Under the pieces are notes generated by a model, which saw only the letters and a program-made list of their open reading frames with translations, had not been told where the DNA came from and did no database searches. This document shows, piece after piece, positions 24,853-37,204 of a stretch of DNA of 64,000 bases (position 1 is its first letter; the number at the start of each line of letters is the position of its first letter). Made by a program: the position numbers and the translations under genes. The stretch comes from Plantactinospora sp. BC1. GTDB lineage: Bacteria > Actinomycetota > Actinomycetes > Mycobacteriales > Micromonosporaceae. Location: assembly GCF_003030345.1 (NCBI RefSeq), contig NZ_CP028158.1, positions 1 to 64,000 on the forward strand, given 5' to 3'.

Positions 24853-25676
24853 CTCGGATCCGTCTGGGCCGGTGGCTGGTCGTCATCCCGATGGCGCTGC
24901 TCGCGCTCGCGACGATCTACCCCCTGCTCTTCACCGCCAACGTCGCGATGAAGACCCGGCGTGACTACATCCTCGACCGGTTCTCCCTGACCGACGCCCT
25001 GCGCTGGGAGAACATCGGCACGGCGTGGAGCAGCGTCGGCATGGGCCGGTACTTCGTCAACTCCCTGCTCGTGGTGACGTCGTCGGTGGTCCTGCTGCTG
25101 CTCTTCGGCTCGATGGCCGGTTTCGCCCTGAGCCGGTTGCGGTTCCGGGGTTCGAGGGCGCTCTTCCTCGGCTGCCTCGCGGGACTCTTCGTGCCATTCC
25201 AGGTGATCATGGTGCCGCTCGCCCGGATCATGGCGGACAACGGTCTCATCGACACCTACCCCGGGCTGATCCTCGTCTACGTGGCCCAGTTCCTGCCCTT
25301 CACCGTCTTCCTGATGACGAGCTACTACCGAGCCATCCCGACCGAGATCATCGACGCGGCCCGCATCGACGGCAACAGCGTCTACGGGGTGTACCGCCGG
25401 ATCATGCTGCCGTTGGGCAGTCCGGCGTTGCTGTCGGTCGGCATCCTCGACGCCCTGTTCTGCTGGAACGACGTCCTCATGTCGCTGGTGATGATGCCCT
25501 CGGCCGACCACCGCACCCTCATGGTCGGCGTGACCTCGTTGCGGGGCCAGTACTCCGACGACATCCCCACCTTCGCCTCCGGGGTCCTGATAGCCGCTCT
25601 TCCCGTCCTGGTGGTCTACCTGTTCCTCCAGCGCCAGATCGCCGACGGCGTCGCCGCCGGTTCCACGAAGGGCTGA
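24849..25676 (+). CDS. Sugar ABC transporter permease 2 (MalG-like)
   Basis: A 275-residue permease with about six membrane segments and the EAA loop IPTEIIDAARIDGNSVYGVY. Its ATG overlaps the first permease stop (ATGA). No ATPase gene accompanies the set; actinobacterial sugar importers of this type commonly use a shared MsiK-like ATPase encoded elsewhere. Confidence 0.87.
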   Translation: MTRIRLGRWLVVIPMALLALATIYPLLFTANVAMKTRRDYILDRFSLTDALRWENIGTAWSSVGMGRYFVNSLLVVTSSVVLLLLFGSMAGFALSRLRFRGSRALFLGCLAGLFVPFQVIMVPLARIMADNGLIDTYPGLILVYVAQFLPFTVFLMTSYYRAIPTEIIDAARIDGNSVYGVYRRIMLPLGSPALLSVGILDALFCWNDVLMSLVMMPSADHRTLMVGVTSLRGQYSDDIPTFASGVLIAALPVLVVYLFLQRQIADGVAAGSTKG

Positions 25677-25677
25677 C

Positions 25678-26901
25678 ATGCGGATCACTGGATATCGGAC
25701 ACTCACCACGGTGCAGGAATGGGGACGGCCCGTCGGTGACGCCAACGGTGTCTTCGCCGACGGGGTGGTTCCGGTGTCGGTCGTCATCGTCGAGACCGAC
25801 GAGGGCATCTCGGGGGTCGGCATCGGGCCGCACGTGGAGATCGAGCGGATCTTCGCGGCCATCGACGGCGAAGACCCGCGCGCCGTGACGACCCTCTACG
25901 ACCGCATGCTGCGGCACACCTTCAAGGCGGGGCACGCCGGCCCGGTGTTCGGCACCATCGGCGCACTCGACACCGCGCTGTGGGACATCAAGGCACAGGC
26001 GGCCGGCGAGCCACTGTGGCGGTTGTTGGGCGGACGCGACCGCCGGGTCCCCGCCTACGCATCCGGCCTGGACATCGGGCTGTCCGACGACGAACTCGTC
26101 TCGACCTACGAGGTCTACGCCCGGTACGGTCTGCGGGCCGCCAAGCTCAAGGGCGGCCTCGACATCGAGCGCGACCGGCATCGCCTCTGCCTGGTCAGGG
26201 ACGTACTGACCGAGGCCGGGCACGGGTTGCGGCCGGGCCTGATGCTCGACGTGAACGAGGCATGGACCCGCAAGCAGGCCGTCCGACACGTCTGCGAACT
26301 CGAACGCACCCTCGACCTCATCTGGATCGAGGAGCCGGTCCGGCGCTGGGACGCCGAGGGTCTCGCCACCGTCGGTCGGGGAATCCGCGCGTCGGTCGCG
26401 ACCGGGGAGAATCTCACCGGACTGGAGCAGTACCGGCCACTGATCGCCGCCGGTGCCGTCGACATCCTGCAGATGGCCGCCGTCTGGGGGGTCACCCATT
26501 TCCTGCGGGCATCCGCCCTGGCCCACGGTCATGACCTGCCGGTCAGCCCGATCGGTAACAGCCCGGTCGGGCTGCTGCACGCCGCGACCTCGGTGCCGAA
26601 CCACCTGACCAGCGAGTTGCAGGACCTGACGCCACCGGTCGGCATCTCCGTCGACATGCACGTCGAGGACGGTGCCTTCGTGCTCGGTGACTCGCCCGGT
26701 CTGGGAGTCCGGGTCGACGAGGACCGGATCCGGGCGACCACCCAGCACCCGCAGGCGCAGACCTCCGAGGGCCCCAACGTCCGGCCGGAGCGGGCCGGCC
26801 GGCGACTGCTGGCCGGGGTCGACGGCGTCGCTCCGGTACGGCGGTTCTCCGGCGCACCGCTGCACTCCCACAACGACGTGTCGCCCACCGCACGCCATTG
26901 A
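25678..26901 (+). CDS. Mandelate-racemase/enolase-superfamily sugar-acid dehydratase
   Basis: A 407-residue enolase-superfamily protein. Metal ligands are visible in MLDVNEAW (Asp), WIEEPV (Glu) and TGENL (Glu), and the KxK base motif in RAAKLKGG. The family dehydrates aldonates (galactonate, rhamnonate, fuconate) to 2-keto-3-deoxy acids. Oddly, the His-Asp dyad of mandelate-racemase members is not seen: the regions where Asp and His are expected read ILQMAAVWGVT and PVSPIGNSPVG. The last 45 or so residues after VDEDRIRA look unlike the family and may be an extension past an eroded stop. It begins one base after the permease stop. Confidence 0.8.
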   Translation: MRITGYRTLTTVQEWGRPVGDANGVFADGVVPVSVVIVETDEGISGVGIGPHVEIERIFAAIDGEDPRAVTTLYDRMLRHTFKAGHAGPVFGTIGALDTALWDIKAQAAGEPLWRLLGGRDRRVPAYASGLDIGLSDDELVSTYEVYARYGLRAAKLKGGLDIERDRHRLCLVRDVLTEAGHGLRPGLMLDVNEAWTRKQAVRHVCELERTLDLIWIEEPVRRWDAEGLATVGRGIRASVATGENLTGLEQYRPLIAAGAVDILQMAAVWGVTHFLRASALAHGHDLPVSPIGNSPVGLLHAATSVPNHLTSELQDLTPPVGISVDMHVEDGAFVLGDSPGLGVRVDEDRIRATTQHPQAQTSEGPNVRPERAGRRLLAGVDGVAPVRRFSGAPLHSHNDVSPTARH

Positions 26902-27091
26902 CCCAGACCGCCTCTGCGCACCGAAACGACATCCGGGTGCCCTCCTCGCACAGACGGTCCAGACGTACCACGGCCCTCGCCAGGCTCCTGGCCGCCGGAG
27001 CAGGACGTCGTGGCTGCTCCGCCACGGCGGTGTACCCACGGTCGCGCCCGGCCGGGCGGAACGACGTACCGACCACCGAGACGGAGGATCG

Positions 27092-28117
27092 ATGAAGGCA
27101 GTCGTCTACCGGGGGGCGCGGCACCTCGGGGTCGAGGAACGTGACCCGGAACCACCCGGTCCCGGTCAGCTGCGGATCGCGGTGGCCTACACCGGGATCT
27201 GCGGCACCGACCTGCACATCTACCACGGGGACATGGATGCCCGGGTCGGCGCCTCGGCGATCATCGGGCACGAGATGTCCGGTCGGATCGCGGCCGTCGG
27301 GGCGGAGGTCACCGGCTGGTCCGTCGGCCAGGCCGTCACCGTGATGCCGACCCGGTCGTGCGGCGAGTGCGCCGCCTGCCGGCGCGGCAACTCCCACGTC
27401 TGCCACGCCATGGACTTCCTCGGCATCGACTCACCGGGCGCCATGCAGTCGTCCTGGAACGTCCCGGCGGACCTGGTCCTGCCGCTCCCCGACGACCTGC
27501 CGCTCGACCACGCGGCGCTCGTCGAACCGGTCGCGGTCGCGGTGCACGACGTCCGGCGGGGAAACGTGACCGCCGACGACCAGGTGGTCGTGATCGGGGG
27601 CGGGCCGATCGGGGTTCTCATCGCCACGGTCGCGAAGGGCCGCGGCGCACGGGTGCTCCTCGTCGAGCCGGACCCGTTCCGGCGGGCCGCCGTGGGCGGG
27701 ATGGGGATCGAGGCCCTCGACCCCGGGACGGCCGACGTGGTGACGCTGGTGAACGACCGCACCGACGGCGCGGGTGCCGACGTCGCGTTCGAGGTCTCCG
27801 GCTCAGCGGCCGGCGTCGCCACCGCGGTCGACGTGCTGACCACCCGCGGCCGGCTGGTGATGGTGGCGATCCACCCCCGGCCCCGGGAGGTCAACCTGCA
27901 CCGGTTCTTCTGGCGCGAACTGGAGCTGCTCGGCGCCCGCCTGTACCAGCGGGACGACATGGCGGAGGCGATCCGGTTGGTCGCGTCCGGCGCGATCCCG
28001 GTCGGGCAACTTATCTCCCGGGTCGAGCCCGTCGAAGCAGTGCATGCCGCGTTCTCGGCCTTGGAGGGCGGCGGCGTGCTGAAGGTACTGCTCGACTGGC
28101 GGGAGGACGACCGGTGA
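27092..28117 (+). CDS. Zinc-dependent medium-chain alcohol/polyol dehydrogenase
   Basis: A 341-residue MDR enzyme. Catalytic zinc ligands are C37 (ICGTDLH) and H60-E61 (GHEMSG); the structural zinc site is the four-Cys lobe in SCGECAACRRGNSHVC; the NAD(P) site is VVVIGGGPIGVLIA. It oxidises a sugar alcohol, aldonate or related hydroxyl, most like threonine/sorbitol/galactonate dehydrogenases. GGAGG precedes the ATG. A 190-bp gap with no recognisable gene separates it from the dehydratase; its stop overlaps the next start as GTGA. Confidence 0.86.
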   Translation: MKAVVYRGARHLGVEERDPEPPGPGQLRIAVAYTGICGTDLHIYHGDMDARVGASAIIGHEMSGRIAAVGAEVTGWSVGQAVTVMPTRSCGECAACRRGNSHVCHAMDFLGIDSPGAMQSSWNVPADLVLPLPDDLPLDHAALVEPVAVAVHDVRRGNVTADDQVVVIGGGPIGVLIATVAKGRGARVLLVEPDPFRRAAVGGMGIEALDPGTADVVTLVNDRTDGAGADVAFEVSGSAAGVATAVDVLTTRGRLVMVAIHPRPREVNLHRFFWRELELLGARLYQRDDMAEAIRLVASGAIPVGQLISRVEPVEAVHAAFSALEGGGVLKVLLDWREDDR

Positions 28118-28875
28118 CCGACCTGTTCGACCTCTCCGGCCGGACCGCGGTGGTGACCGGCGCCCGGCGTGGCATCGGCCTGGCCATGGCCGAGGCCCTG
28201 GCCGTGGCCGGTGCCGACGTCGTCGGCGTCTCCGCCGAGTTGGAACCGGTCGGAAGCGAGGTGGAACACCGGGTACACGCCGCCGGCCGCCGGTTCACCG
28301 CGCTGCGGGCCGACCTCGCCGACCGGGCCGCCGTGCACCGGTTGGCCCGGGACCTCACCGCGCTCGGGCCGATCGACATTCTGGTGAACAACGGCGGCAC
28401 GATCGCCCGTACCCCGGCCGCCGAGCACCCCGACGAGATGTGGGACCACGTCATCGAGGTGAACCTGAGCAGCCAGTTCGTGCTGAGCCGGGAGATCGGC
28501 CGGACCATGGTCGAACGCGGCCGAGGGAAGGTCATCTTCACCGCGTCGCTACTGAGTTTCCAGGGCGGCATCACCGTGCCTGGTTACGCCGCGTCGAAGG
28601 CCGGCCTGGCCGGGCTGACCAAGGCGCTGGCGAACGAGTGGGCATCCCGTGGGGTGAACGTCAACGCCATCGCACCCGGTTACATCGCCACCGACAACAC
28701 CCGGGCGTTGCGCGACGACCCCGATCGCGACCGGGCCATCCTCGCCCGCATCCCGGCGGGCCGGTGGGGCCGTGCCGACGACATCGGCGGCGCCACGGTG
28801 TTCCTGGCATCGGCGGCGTCGGACTACGTCAACGGGATCGTGCTGCCCGTCGACGGAGGCTGGCTGGGCCGATGA
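28114..28875 (+). CDS. SDR oxidoreductase, KduD-like
   Basis: A 253-residue SDR, the same length as typical KduD (2-dehydro-3-deoxy-D-gluconate dehydrogenase). The cofactor motif TGARRGIGLAMAEAL, NNGG, and catalytic Ser/Tyr/Lys (FTASLLSFQGG, GYAASKAG) are present, and it ends with the common DGGWLGR. KduD interconverts keto-deoxy sugar acids made from pectin lyase products, which fits the locus, but gluconate-5-dehydrogenase-like activity is equally possible. GTG start overlaps the dehydrogenase stop; its stop overlaps an ATG that opens an eroded amidohydrolase frame. Confidence 0.83.
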   Translation: MTDLFDLSGRTAVVTGARRGIGLAMAEALAVAGADVVGVSAELEPVGSEVEHRVHAAGRRFTALRADLADRAAVHRLARDLTALGPIDILVNNGGTIARTPAAEHPDEMWDHVIEVNLSSQFVLSREIGRTMVERGRGKVIFTASLLSFQGGITVPGYAASKAGLAGLTKALANEWASRGVNVNAIAPGYIATDNTRALRDDPDRDRAILARIPAGRWGRADDIGGATVFLASAASDYVNGIVLPVDGGWLGR

Positions 28876-28965
28876 CGGGCAAGCAGGCGCCCGGACGCCC
28901 CCCAGGGTCGTCGACGCGCACCACCATCTCCGGGTCCGGGCACGGCGTCCGCAGCCCTGGGCGAC
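28872..28965 (+). pseudogene. 5' remnant of an amidohydrolase (sugar lactonase type)
   Basis: The ATG at 28872 overlaps the SDR stop (ATGA) as an intact gene would, but the recognisable start of a COG3618-type amidohydrolase, VVDAHHHLRVR followed by PQPW, is in another frame. A frameshift in or near the run of C around 28902 is the simplest reason. The sequence ceases to resemble the family after PQPW. Such enzymes hydrolyse sugar lactones (fucono- or rhamnonolactone), which would suit the dehydrogenase-dehydratase set. Confidence 0.6.
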
Positions 28966-29104
28966 CCGGCGGCCGTAGCGGCCCGCTCGCGGCGCCGCCC
29001 GGCCAGGGTGGCCGGACCGCCCTGGGCGGCCGACGTCCCCGTCGGGACCGGCGCCGTTGTCCCGGACACCGGTCCCGACCGGACCGTCACCGGCCGCTCG
29101 GGCA

Positions 29105-29392
29105 GCCGCGGTCGGCGCCACGCCAGGGTGAACCGCCACTGCTGGTTGGTGCTGTTCTGGCAGGTCCACTGCAACAGCCGGGCGCCGTCGGCGGTGGCGG
29201 CGCCGTTGACGCCTCGCAGTGCCCGCTGAGCACGCTTTTCACCGTGTACACCCCGGACGTCCCGGTCGGGGTGGCGGTGAACGTCTGCTGGCTGCCGTTG
29301 TTGCAGGTGGCCTGCTGGAGGAAGGCCCTGGCGCGGTGGAGCCGGCGGTCACCTCGACACACTTGCCGCTGTGAACATCGAGGAGGCCGACC
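29105..29392 (-). pseudogene. Fragment of a ricin-type lectin domain, frameshifted
   Basis: Read on the minus strand, three frames in turn give VHSGKCVEVTAGSTAPG, then LQQATCNNGSQQTFTATPTG with SGVYTVKSVLSGHC, then VNGAATADGARLLQWTCQNS and NQQWRFTLAW. Together they form about 90 residues of a ricin B/CBM13 repeat broken by at least two frameshifts (near 29333 and 29218). It has no start and no attached catalytic domain. Confidence 0.6.
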
Positions 29393-29665
29393 CGTACTCC
29401 GCGCTCGCCCTGGCCGGCTCGTACATCAAGCATGTGCAGGTCAGCGGCACCAACCGAGGTGCTCCCGGTGCGGACCATCTCGACTGGCCCCGCTTCTTCG
29501 CCGCGTTGGACGCCACCGGTTACCGGGGCGCCGGTCTGCATCGAGTCGTTCACCGCCGCGAACGAGACCATCACCACCGCCGCGTCGATCTGGCGTCCGC
29601 TCGCCCCGTCACAGGATCGGCTGGCCCAGGACGGATTGACCTGTCTCCGGCGGATCCTCCCCTGA
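29355..29665 (+). pseudogene. 3' remnant of a sugar epimerase/isomerase (TIM-barrel, AP-endonuclease-2 family)
   Basis: NIEEADPYSALALAGSYIKH, then HVQVSGTNRGAPGADHLDWP and FFAALDATGYRGA, match the C-terminal third of xylose-isomerase-like sugar epimerases. After an apparent extra base near 29533 the match resumes in another frame as VCIESFTAANETITTAASIW and ends at a TGA (29663-29665). The N-terminal two thirds are missing, replaced by the lectin fragment on the other strand. Confidence 0.65.
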
Positions 29666-32357
<2,692 letters not shown>

Positions 32358-32632
32358 CCTCGGGCGTGGGAGGGGCCCGGCGCGGTTCGGCACCGGACTG
32401 ATCCGGTGGCCGAGTCGGTGAGCAGTTCGGGACCATCCGTCGCCGGTCTCCATAACAAAAAGCTGCCGTGGTTCTGCGCCTTGGCTATTTCCTGCCGTCT
32501 AGAAAAGTGTTATCGACCGCGTTCGTCGAAAGTCGGCAGGGCGGAGTGCGTCCTGCTCGTCGGATTCCGCCGGGTGTCCGCGCGGATACCCCTTGAAAGG
32601 CGCCGAAGCGATCTGGCAATCTTCGTATGTCG

Positions 32633-32701
32633 ATGTTAGCGTTCTCCTAGGCTACGTGATTACCGTCCTAAGCTGGTGCCGCTCGCATGTTAGCGCTCAC
32701 A
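32633..32701. promoter_or_regulatory. Two LacI-type operator candidates upstream of the xylanase
   Basis: ATGTTAGCGCTCACA (32687-32701) is the inverted form of the site at 20127-20141 (14 of 15 positions). A degenerate copy sharing ATGTTAGCG lies at 32633-32641, 54 bp upstream (about five helical turns), which could allow looping. The xylanase ATG is 95 bases downstream. The remainder of 32358-32795 shows no gene. Confidence 0.6.
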
Positions 32702-32792
32702 GAGCGGTGCCTGAGTTCAGATGAACGCCGACGGGGGCGCCTTCATTCATAGGGCAGAGGGATCTACCCGATCAGTGTCGAGAGGTTATTGA

Positions 32793-34280
<1,488 letters not shown>

Positions 34281-34381
34281 GCGGTGCGGCCAGACGGGCA
34301 CATGGCCGGCAAGCCTCGCAGCCCGTACGGCAACTCCGGTAGCCGACCTGCACCGGGCAGAGCCGGGGCGCGGTCTCCAGG

Positions 34382-34468
34382 CACGGCGGCAGCGGCATCA
34401 ACGCCGACATGTCGCTGCCGCCGTGACCTGGGAGGGCCGGCGCGGAGAGGGCAAGCTCCGCGCCGGCC
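34382..34468. terminator. Two consecutive perfect stem-loops between xylanase and GH43 genes
   Basis: CACGGCGGCAGCG (34382-34394) pairs with CGCTGCCGCCGTG (34413-34425), and GGCCGGCGCGGAG (34435-34447) with CTCCGCGCCGGCC (34456-34468); both are perfect 13-bp stems with 18- and 8-base loops. They begin 100 bases after the xylanase stop and end 66 bases before the GH43 ATG, so tandem termination isolating the two genes is likely. Confidence 0.75.
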
Positions 34469-34534
34469 CGGTCGGCTACCACCTCATGCGAACTGATTGT
34501 TCTCAATGCGATCGTCAGCCCCGAGGAGATGAGA

Positions 34535-35920
34535 ATGAGGTCGGAAACTTCTATCCGTGCGGCGGGTAGCCGCGGCGTGGCCCTGATGTCCGCGCTGCTG
34601 TGTCTCGCGGTGCTGCTGCCGGGACCGGCCCGGGCGGACAACCCCATCGTGCAGACCATCTACACGGCCGATCCGGCCCCGCTGGTGCACGACGGCCGGG
34701 TGTACCTCTACACCGGTCACGACGAGGACGGCTCAACCTACTTCACCATGCGCGAGTGGCGGGTCTGGTCCTCGGCCGACATGGTGAACTGGACCGACCA
34801 CGGCTCTCCGATGAGCCTGGCCACCTTCAGCTGGGCCAGCGCCGACGCGTGGGCCGGGCACACCATCTTCCGCAACGGCAAGTTCTACTGGTACGTGCCG
34901 GTCAAGAACCGGGCGACCGGCCGGATGGCCATCGGGGTCGGTGTGTCGGAGAGTCCCACCGGACCGTTCCGGGACGCGCTCGGTCGTCCACTCGTGGAGA
35001 ACGGGGAGATCGACCCGGCCGCCTTCATCGACGACAACGGGCAGGCGTACCTGTACTGGGGCAACCCCAATCTCTGGTACGTGCGGTTGAACGCCGACAT
35101 GATCTCGTTCTCCGGCGGTGCGACGCAGATCCCGCTGACCGCGGCGGGATTCGGGGCCCGTAGCGGCAACACGAGCCGGCCGACCCTCTACGAAGAGGCG
35201 CCCTGGGTCTACAAGCGGAACGGACTGTACTACAACGTGTTCGCGGCGGAATGCTGCTCGGAGTTCATCGGTTACTCGACGGCCCCCGGGCCGACCGGGC
35301 CGTGGACCTACCGTGGCACGGTCATGCCCCGGCAGGGCGGCAGTTTCACCAACCACGCCGGCGTCATCGACTACAACGGCGGCTCGTACTTCTTCTACCA
35401 CAACGGTGCCCTGCCCGGCGGCGGCGGATTCACCCGATCCGTGGCGGTGGAGAAGTTCAACTACAACGCCGACGGCACGATCCCGACGATCAACATGACC
35501 ACGACGGGCGCTCCGCAGGTCGGCACCCTGAACCCCTATGTCCGGCAGGAGGCCGAGACGATCGCCTGGGCGACCGGTGTGGAGACCGAGCCGGCCAGCG
35601 GAGGGGGCATGAACGTCGGCTGGATCGAGAACGCGGACTGGATCAAGGTCAAGGGCGTGGCCTTCGGTGCCGGCGCCGGCTCCTTCAGTGCCCGAGTGGC
35701 CTCGGGGACCAGCGGTGGCCGCATCGAGGTGCGGCTGGGTGGCGCCAACGGCACCCTCGTGGGCACCTGCACCGTGCCGGGTAGCGGGGGCTGGCAGACC
35801 TGGACGACCGTCACCTGCCCGGTAAGCGGCGCCGCCGGCACCCACGACCTGTACCTGCGGTTCGCCGGCGGCAGCGGTTACCTGCTCAACGTCGACTGGT
35901 GGCAGTTCCAGCCACGGTAG
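34535..35920 (+). CDS. Secreted GH43 glycosidase with C-terminal CBM6
   Basis: A 461-residue secreted enzyme. Signal peptide ends near PARA. The five-bladed propeller of GH43 is shown by YTADPAPLVHDGRVYLYTG (catalytic base Asp), GEIDPAAFIDDNGQAYLYWG (pKa-modulating Asp) and YEEAPWVYKRNGLYY (acid Glu). The C-terminal 130 residues (RQEAETIAWATGVETEP to NVDWWQFQ) are a CBM6 that binds xylan or arabinan. Likely an alpha-L-arabinofuranosidase or beta-xylosidase removing side chains. The second ATG (34535) is preferred because the GGAG lies six bases upstream of it; the first ATG (34529) touches the SD. Confidence 0.88.
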   Translation: MRSETSIRAAGSRGVALMSALLCLAVLLPGPARADNPIVQTIYTADPAPLVHDGRVYLYTGHDEDGSTYFTMREWRVWSSADMVNWTDHGSPMSLATFSWASADAWAGHTIFRNGKFYWYVPVKNRATGRMAIGVGVSESPTGPFRDALGRPLVENGEIDPAAFIDDNGQAYLYWGNPNLWYVRLNADMISFSGGATQIPLTAAGFGARSGNTSRPTLYEEAPWVYKRNGLYYNVFAAECCSEFIGYSTAPGPTGPWTYRGTVMPRQGGSFTNHAGVIDYNGGSYFFYHNGALPGGGGFTRSVAVEKFNYNADGTIPTINMTTTGAPQVGTLNPYVRQEAETIAWATGVETEPASGGGMNVGWIENADWIKVKGVAFGAGAGSFSARVASGTSGGRIEVRLGGANGTLVGTCTVPGSGGWQTWTTVTCPVSGAAGTHDLYLRFAGGSGYLLNVDWWQFQPR

Positions 35921-36325
35921 TGAGTTGGCGCCGACCACGGCAGCGCGGACGACAACAACCTTACCCGTACCGTGGCGGCTGGGGAGGTCGTCGTCGCCGC
36001 AGCCACGGCGGCTGCGGCAGGACGAGATCCCACGGCCGGCCCACGGCGGGCCAGGTTACCGGGTCCGCAGGGCCCCGATCAGTACCGGCACCCCGAGGAG
36101 CAACGGCATCGTGGCCACCCCGAGCGCTGCCAGGGTGGCGAGCGTGGCGAGTATCGCCATCCCGAGCGCCACGTCACCGATGAGGTGCGCCAGCGCCCGC
36201 CACGGCCACGCCGACCGCACGAGCCGCAGCGGCGGCGCATCGCCGTTGACTGGTACCGCGCTGAGGCGGTCGCTGTGCTCGCGGCGCAGGCCGCGAAGTG
36301 ACCGGGGCCCCCGAGACGGCGCGCG
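35921..36325. other. Convergent intergenic region holding a gene fragment
   Basis: Between the GH43 gene and the minus-strand importer the only coding-like signal is the membrane-protein fragment at 36056-36262. No strong terminator hairpin is obvious. Confidence 0.4.
36056..36262 (-). pseudogene. C-terminal fragment of a membrane (sensor-domain-like) protein
   Basis: The minus strand reads SAWPWRALAHLIGDVALGMA, then ILATLATLAALGVATMPLLL and GVPVLIGALRTR before a TAA (36056-36058). The alternation of hydrophobic helices and short basic end resembles the N-terminal sensor membrane domain found with actinobacterial histidine kinases. There is no start codon or complete domain, so it looks like a relic. 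Confidence 0.4.
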
Positions 36326-37204
36326 TCAGCCTTTGAACGCACCTTCCATGATCCCCTGCACCAGGCGTCGCCCGACAAAGACGAAGAGCACCAACAGTGG
36401 CAGCGTGGCCAGGAACGAGCCCGACATGGCCAGGCCCAGGTCGATGTCCCGGCTGTTCTGCAGCGCCTTGATGGCGATCTGCACGGTGTACCGCTCCGGG
36501 GACTTCAACACGATGAACGGCCACAGGAAGTCGTTCCAGGCGTTGACGAACCCGAACAGTCCCAGGACGAATGCCGCCGGGCGGACCAGCGGGAACACGA
36601 TGCGCCAGAAGATCTGCCAGGTCGTCGCGCCGTCCACCCGGGCGGCGTGCAACAGGTCGTCGTCGATGGTGCCGCTCATGTGCTGGCGCATCCAGAAGAT
36701 GCCGAAGGCGCTCACCAGCCCGGGGACGATCAGGGCCTGCAAGGTGTCCACCCAGCCAAGCTCCGACATGATGAGGTACTGCGGAATGACCGCCAGTTGG
36801 GCCGGCACGGTCATCGTCAGCACGACGATGAGGAACAGCGTGTTGCGGCCCGGGAAATGCAGCTTGGCGAAGGCGAAGCCGGCGAGCGCGCAGAGCACCG
36901 CCTGGCCCACGCCGATCGTGGTGGAGACGACAAGGCTGTTGACGAGTGCCTGGACGAACGGCACGGTGTCGAAGACCAGGTTCGCCAGGTACAGGAAGTT
37001 GCCGCCGGGCAGGACGTGCGGTGGGAGGCTCGTCGCGGTGGCGGAGTCTGTCGTGGACACCACGAACATCCAGTAGAGCGGGAACGCGCTGAAGAACACC
37101 ATGGCGCCGAGCACCGCGTACACGATGAACGGGACCTGGTTGACACGGCGTCGGCGGCGCGGTGCCCGCCCGGTGGTCGACGAGGACGCGGGTGCGAGAT
37201 TCAT
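36326..37204 (-). CDS. Sugar ABC transporter permease 2 (MalG-like)
   Basis: A 292-residue permease with about six membrane segments and the EAA loop TIDDDLLHAARVDGATTWQI. The ATG at 37204 overlaps the stop of the first permease (ATGA). Together with the genes at 37201 and 38228 it forms a second carbohydrate importer, again without its own ATPase. Confidence 0.88.
   Translation of the reverse strand: MNLAPASSSTTGRAPRRRRRVNQVPFIVYAVLGAMVFFSAFPLYWMFVVSTTDSATATSLPPHVLPGGNFLYLANLVFDTVPFVQALVNSLVVSTTIGVGQAVLCALAGFAFAKLHFPGRNTLFLIVVLTMTVPAQLAVIPQYLIMSELGWVDTLQALIVPGLVSAFGIFWMRQHMSGTIDDDLLHAARVDGATTWQIFWRIVFPLVRPAAFVLGLFGFVNAWNDFLWPFIVLKSPERYTVQIAIKALQNSRDIDLGLAMSGSFLATLPLLVLFVFVGRRLVQGIMEGAFKG

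Noticed and set aside
28872-29665. Insertion sequence causing the gene decay
   Set aside because: No transposase, terminal inverted repeats or target duplication could be seen at the edges of the lectin fragment.
34500-34534. LacI or GntR operator upstream of the GH43 gene
   Set aside because: Neither GTGAGCGCTAAC nor TCATACGTATGA-like sequence is present there; the AT-richer TTGTTCTCAATG stretch is not a match.
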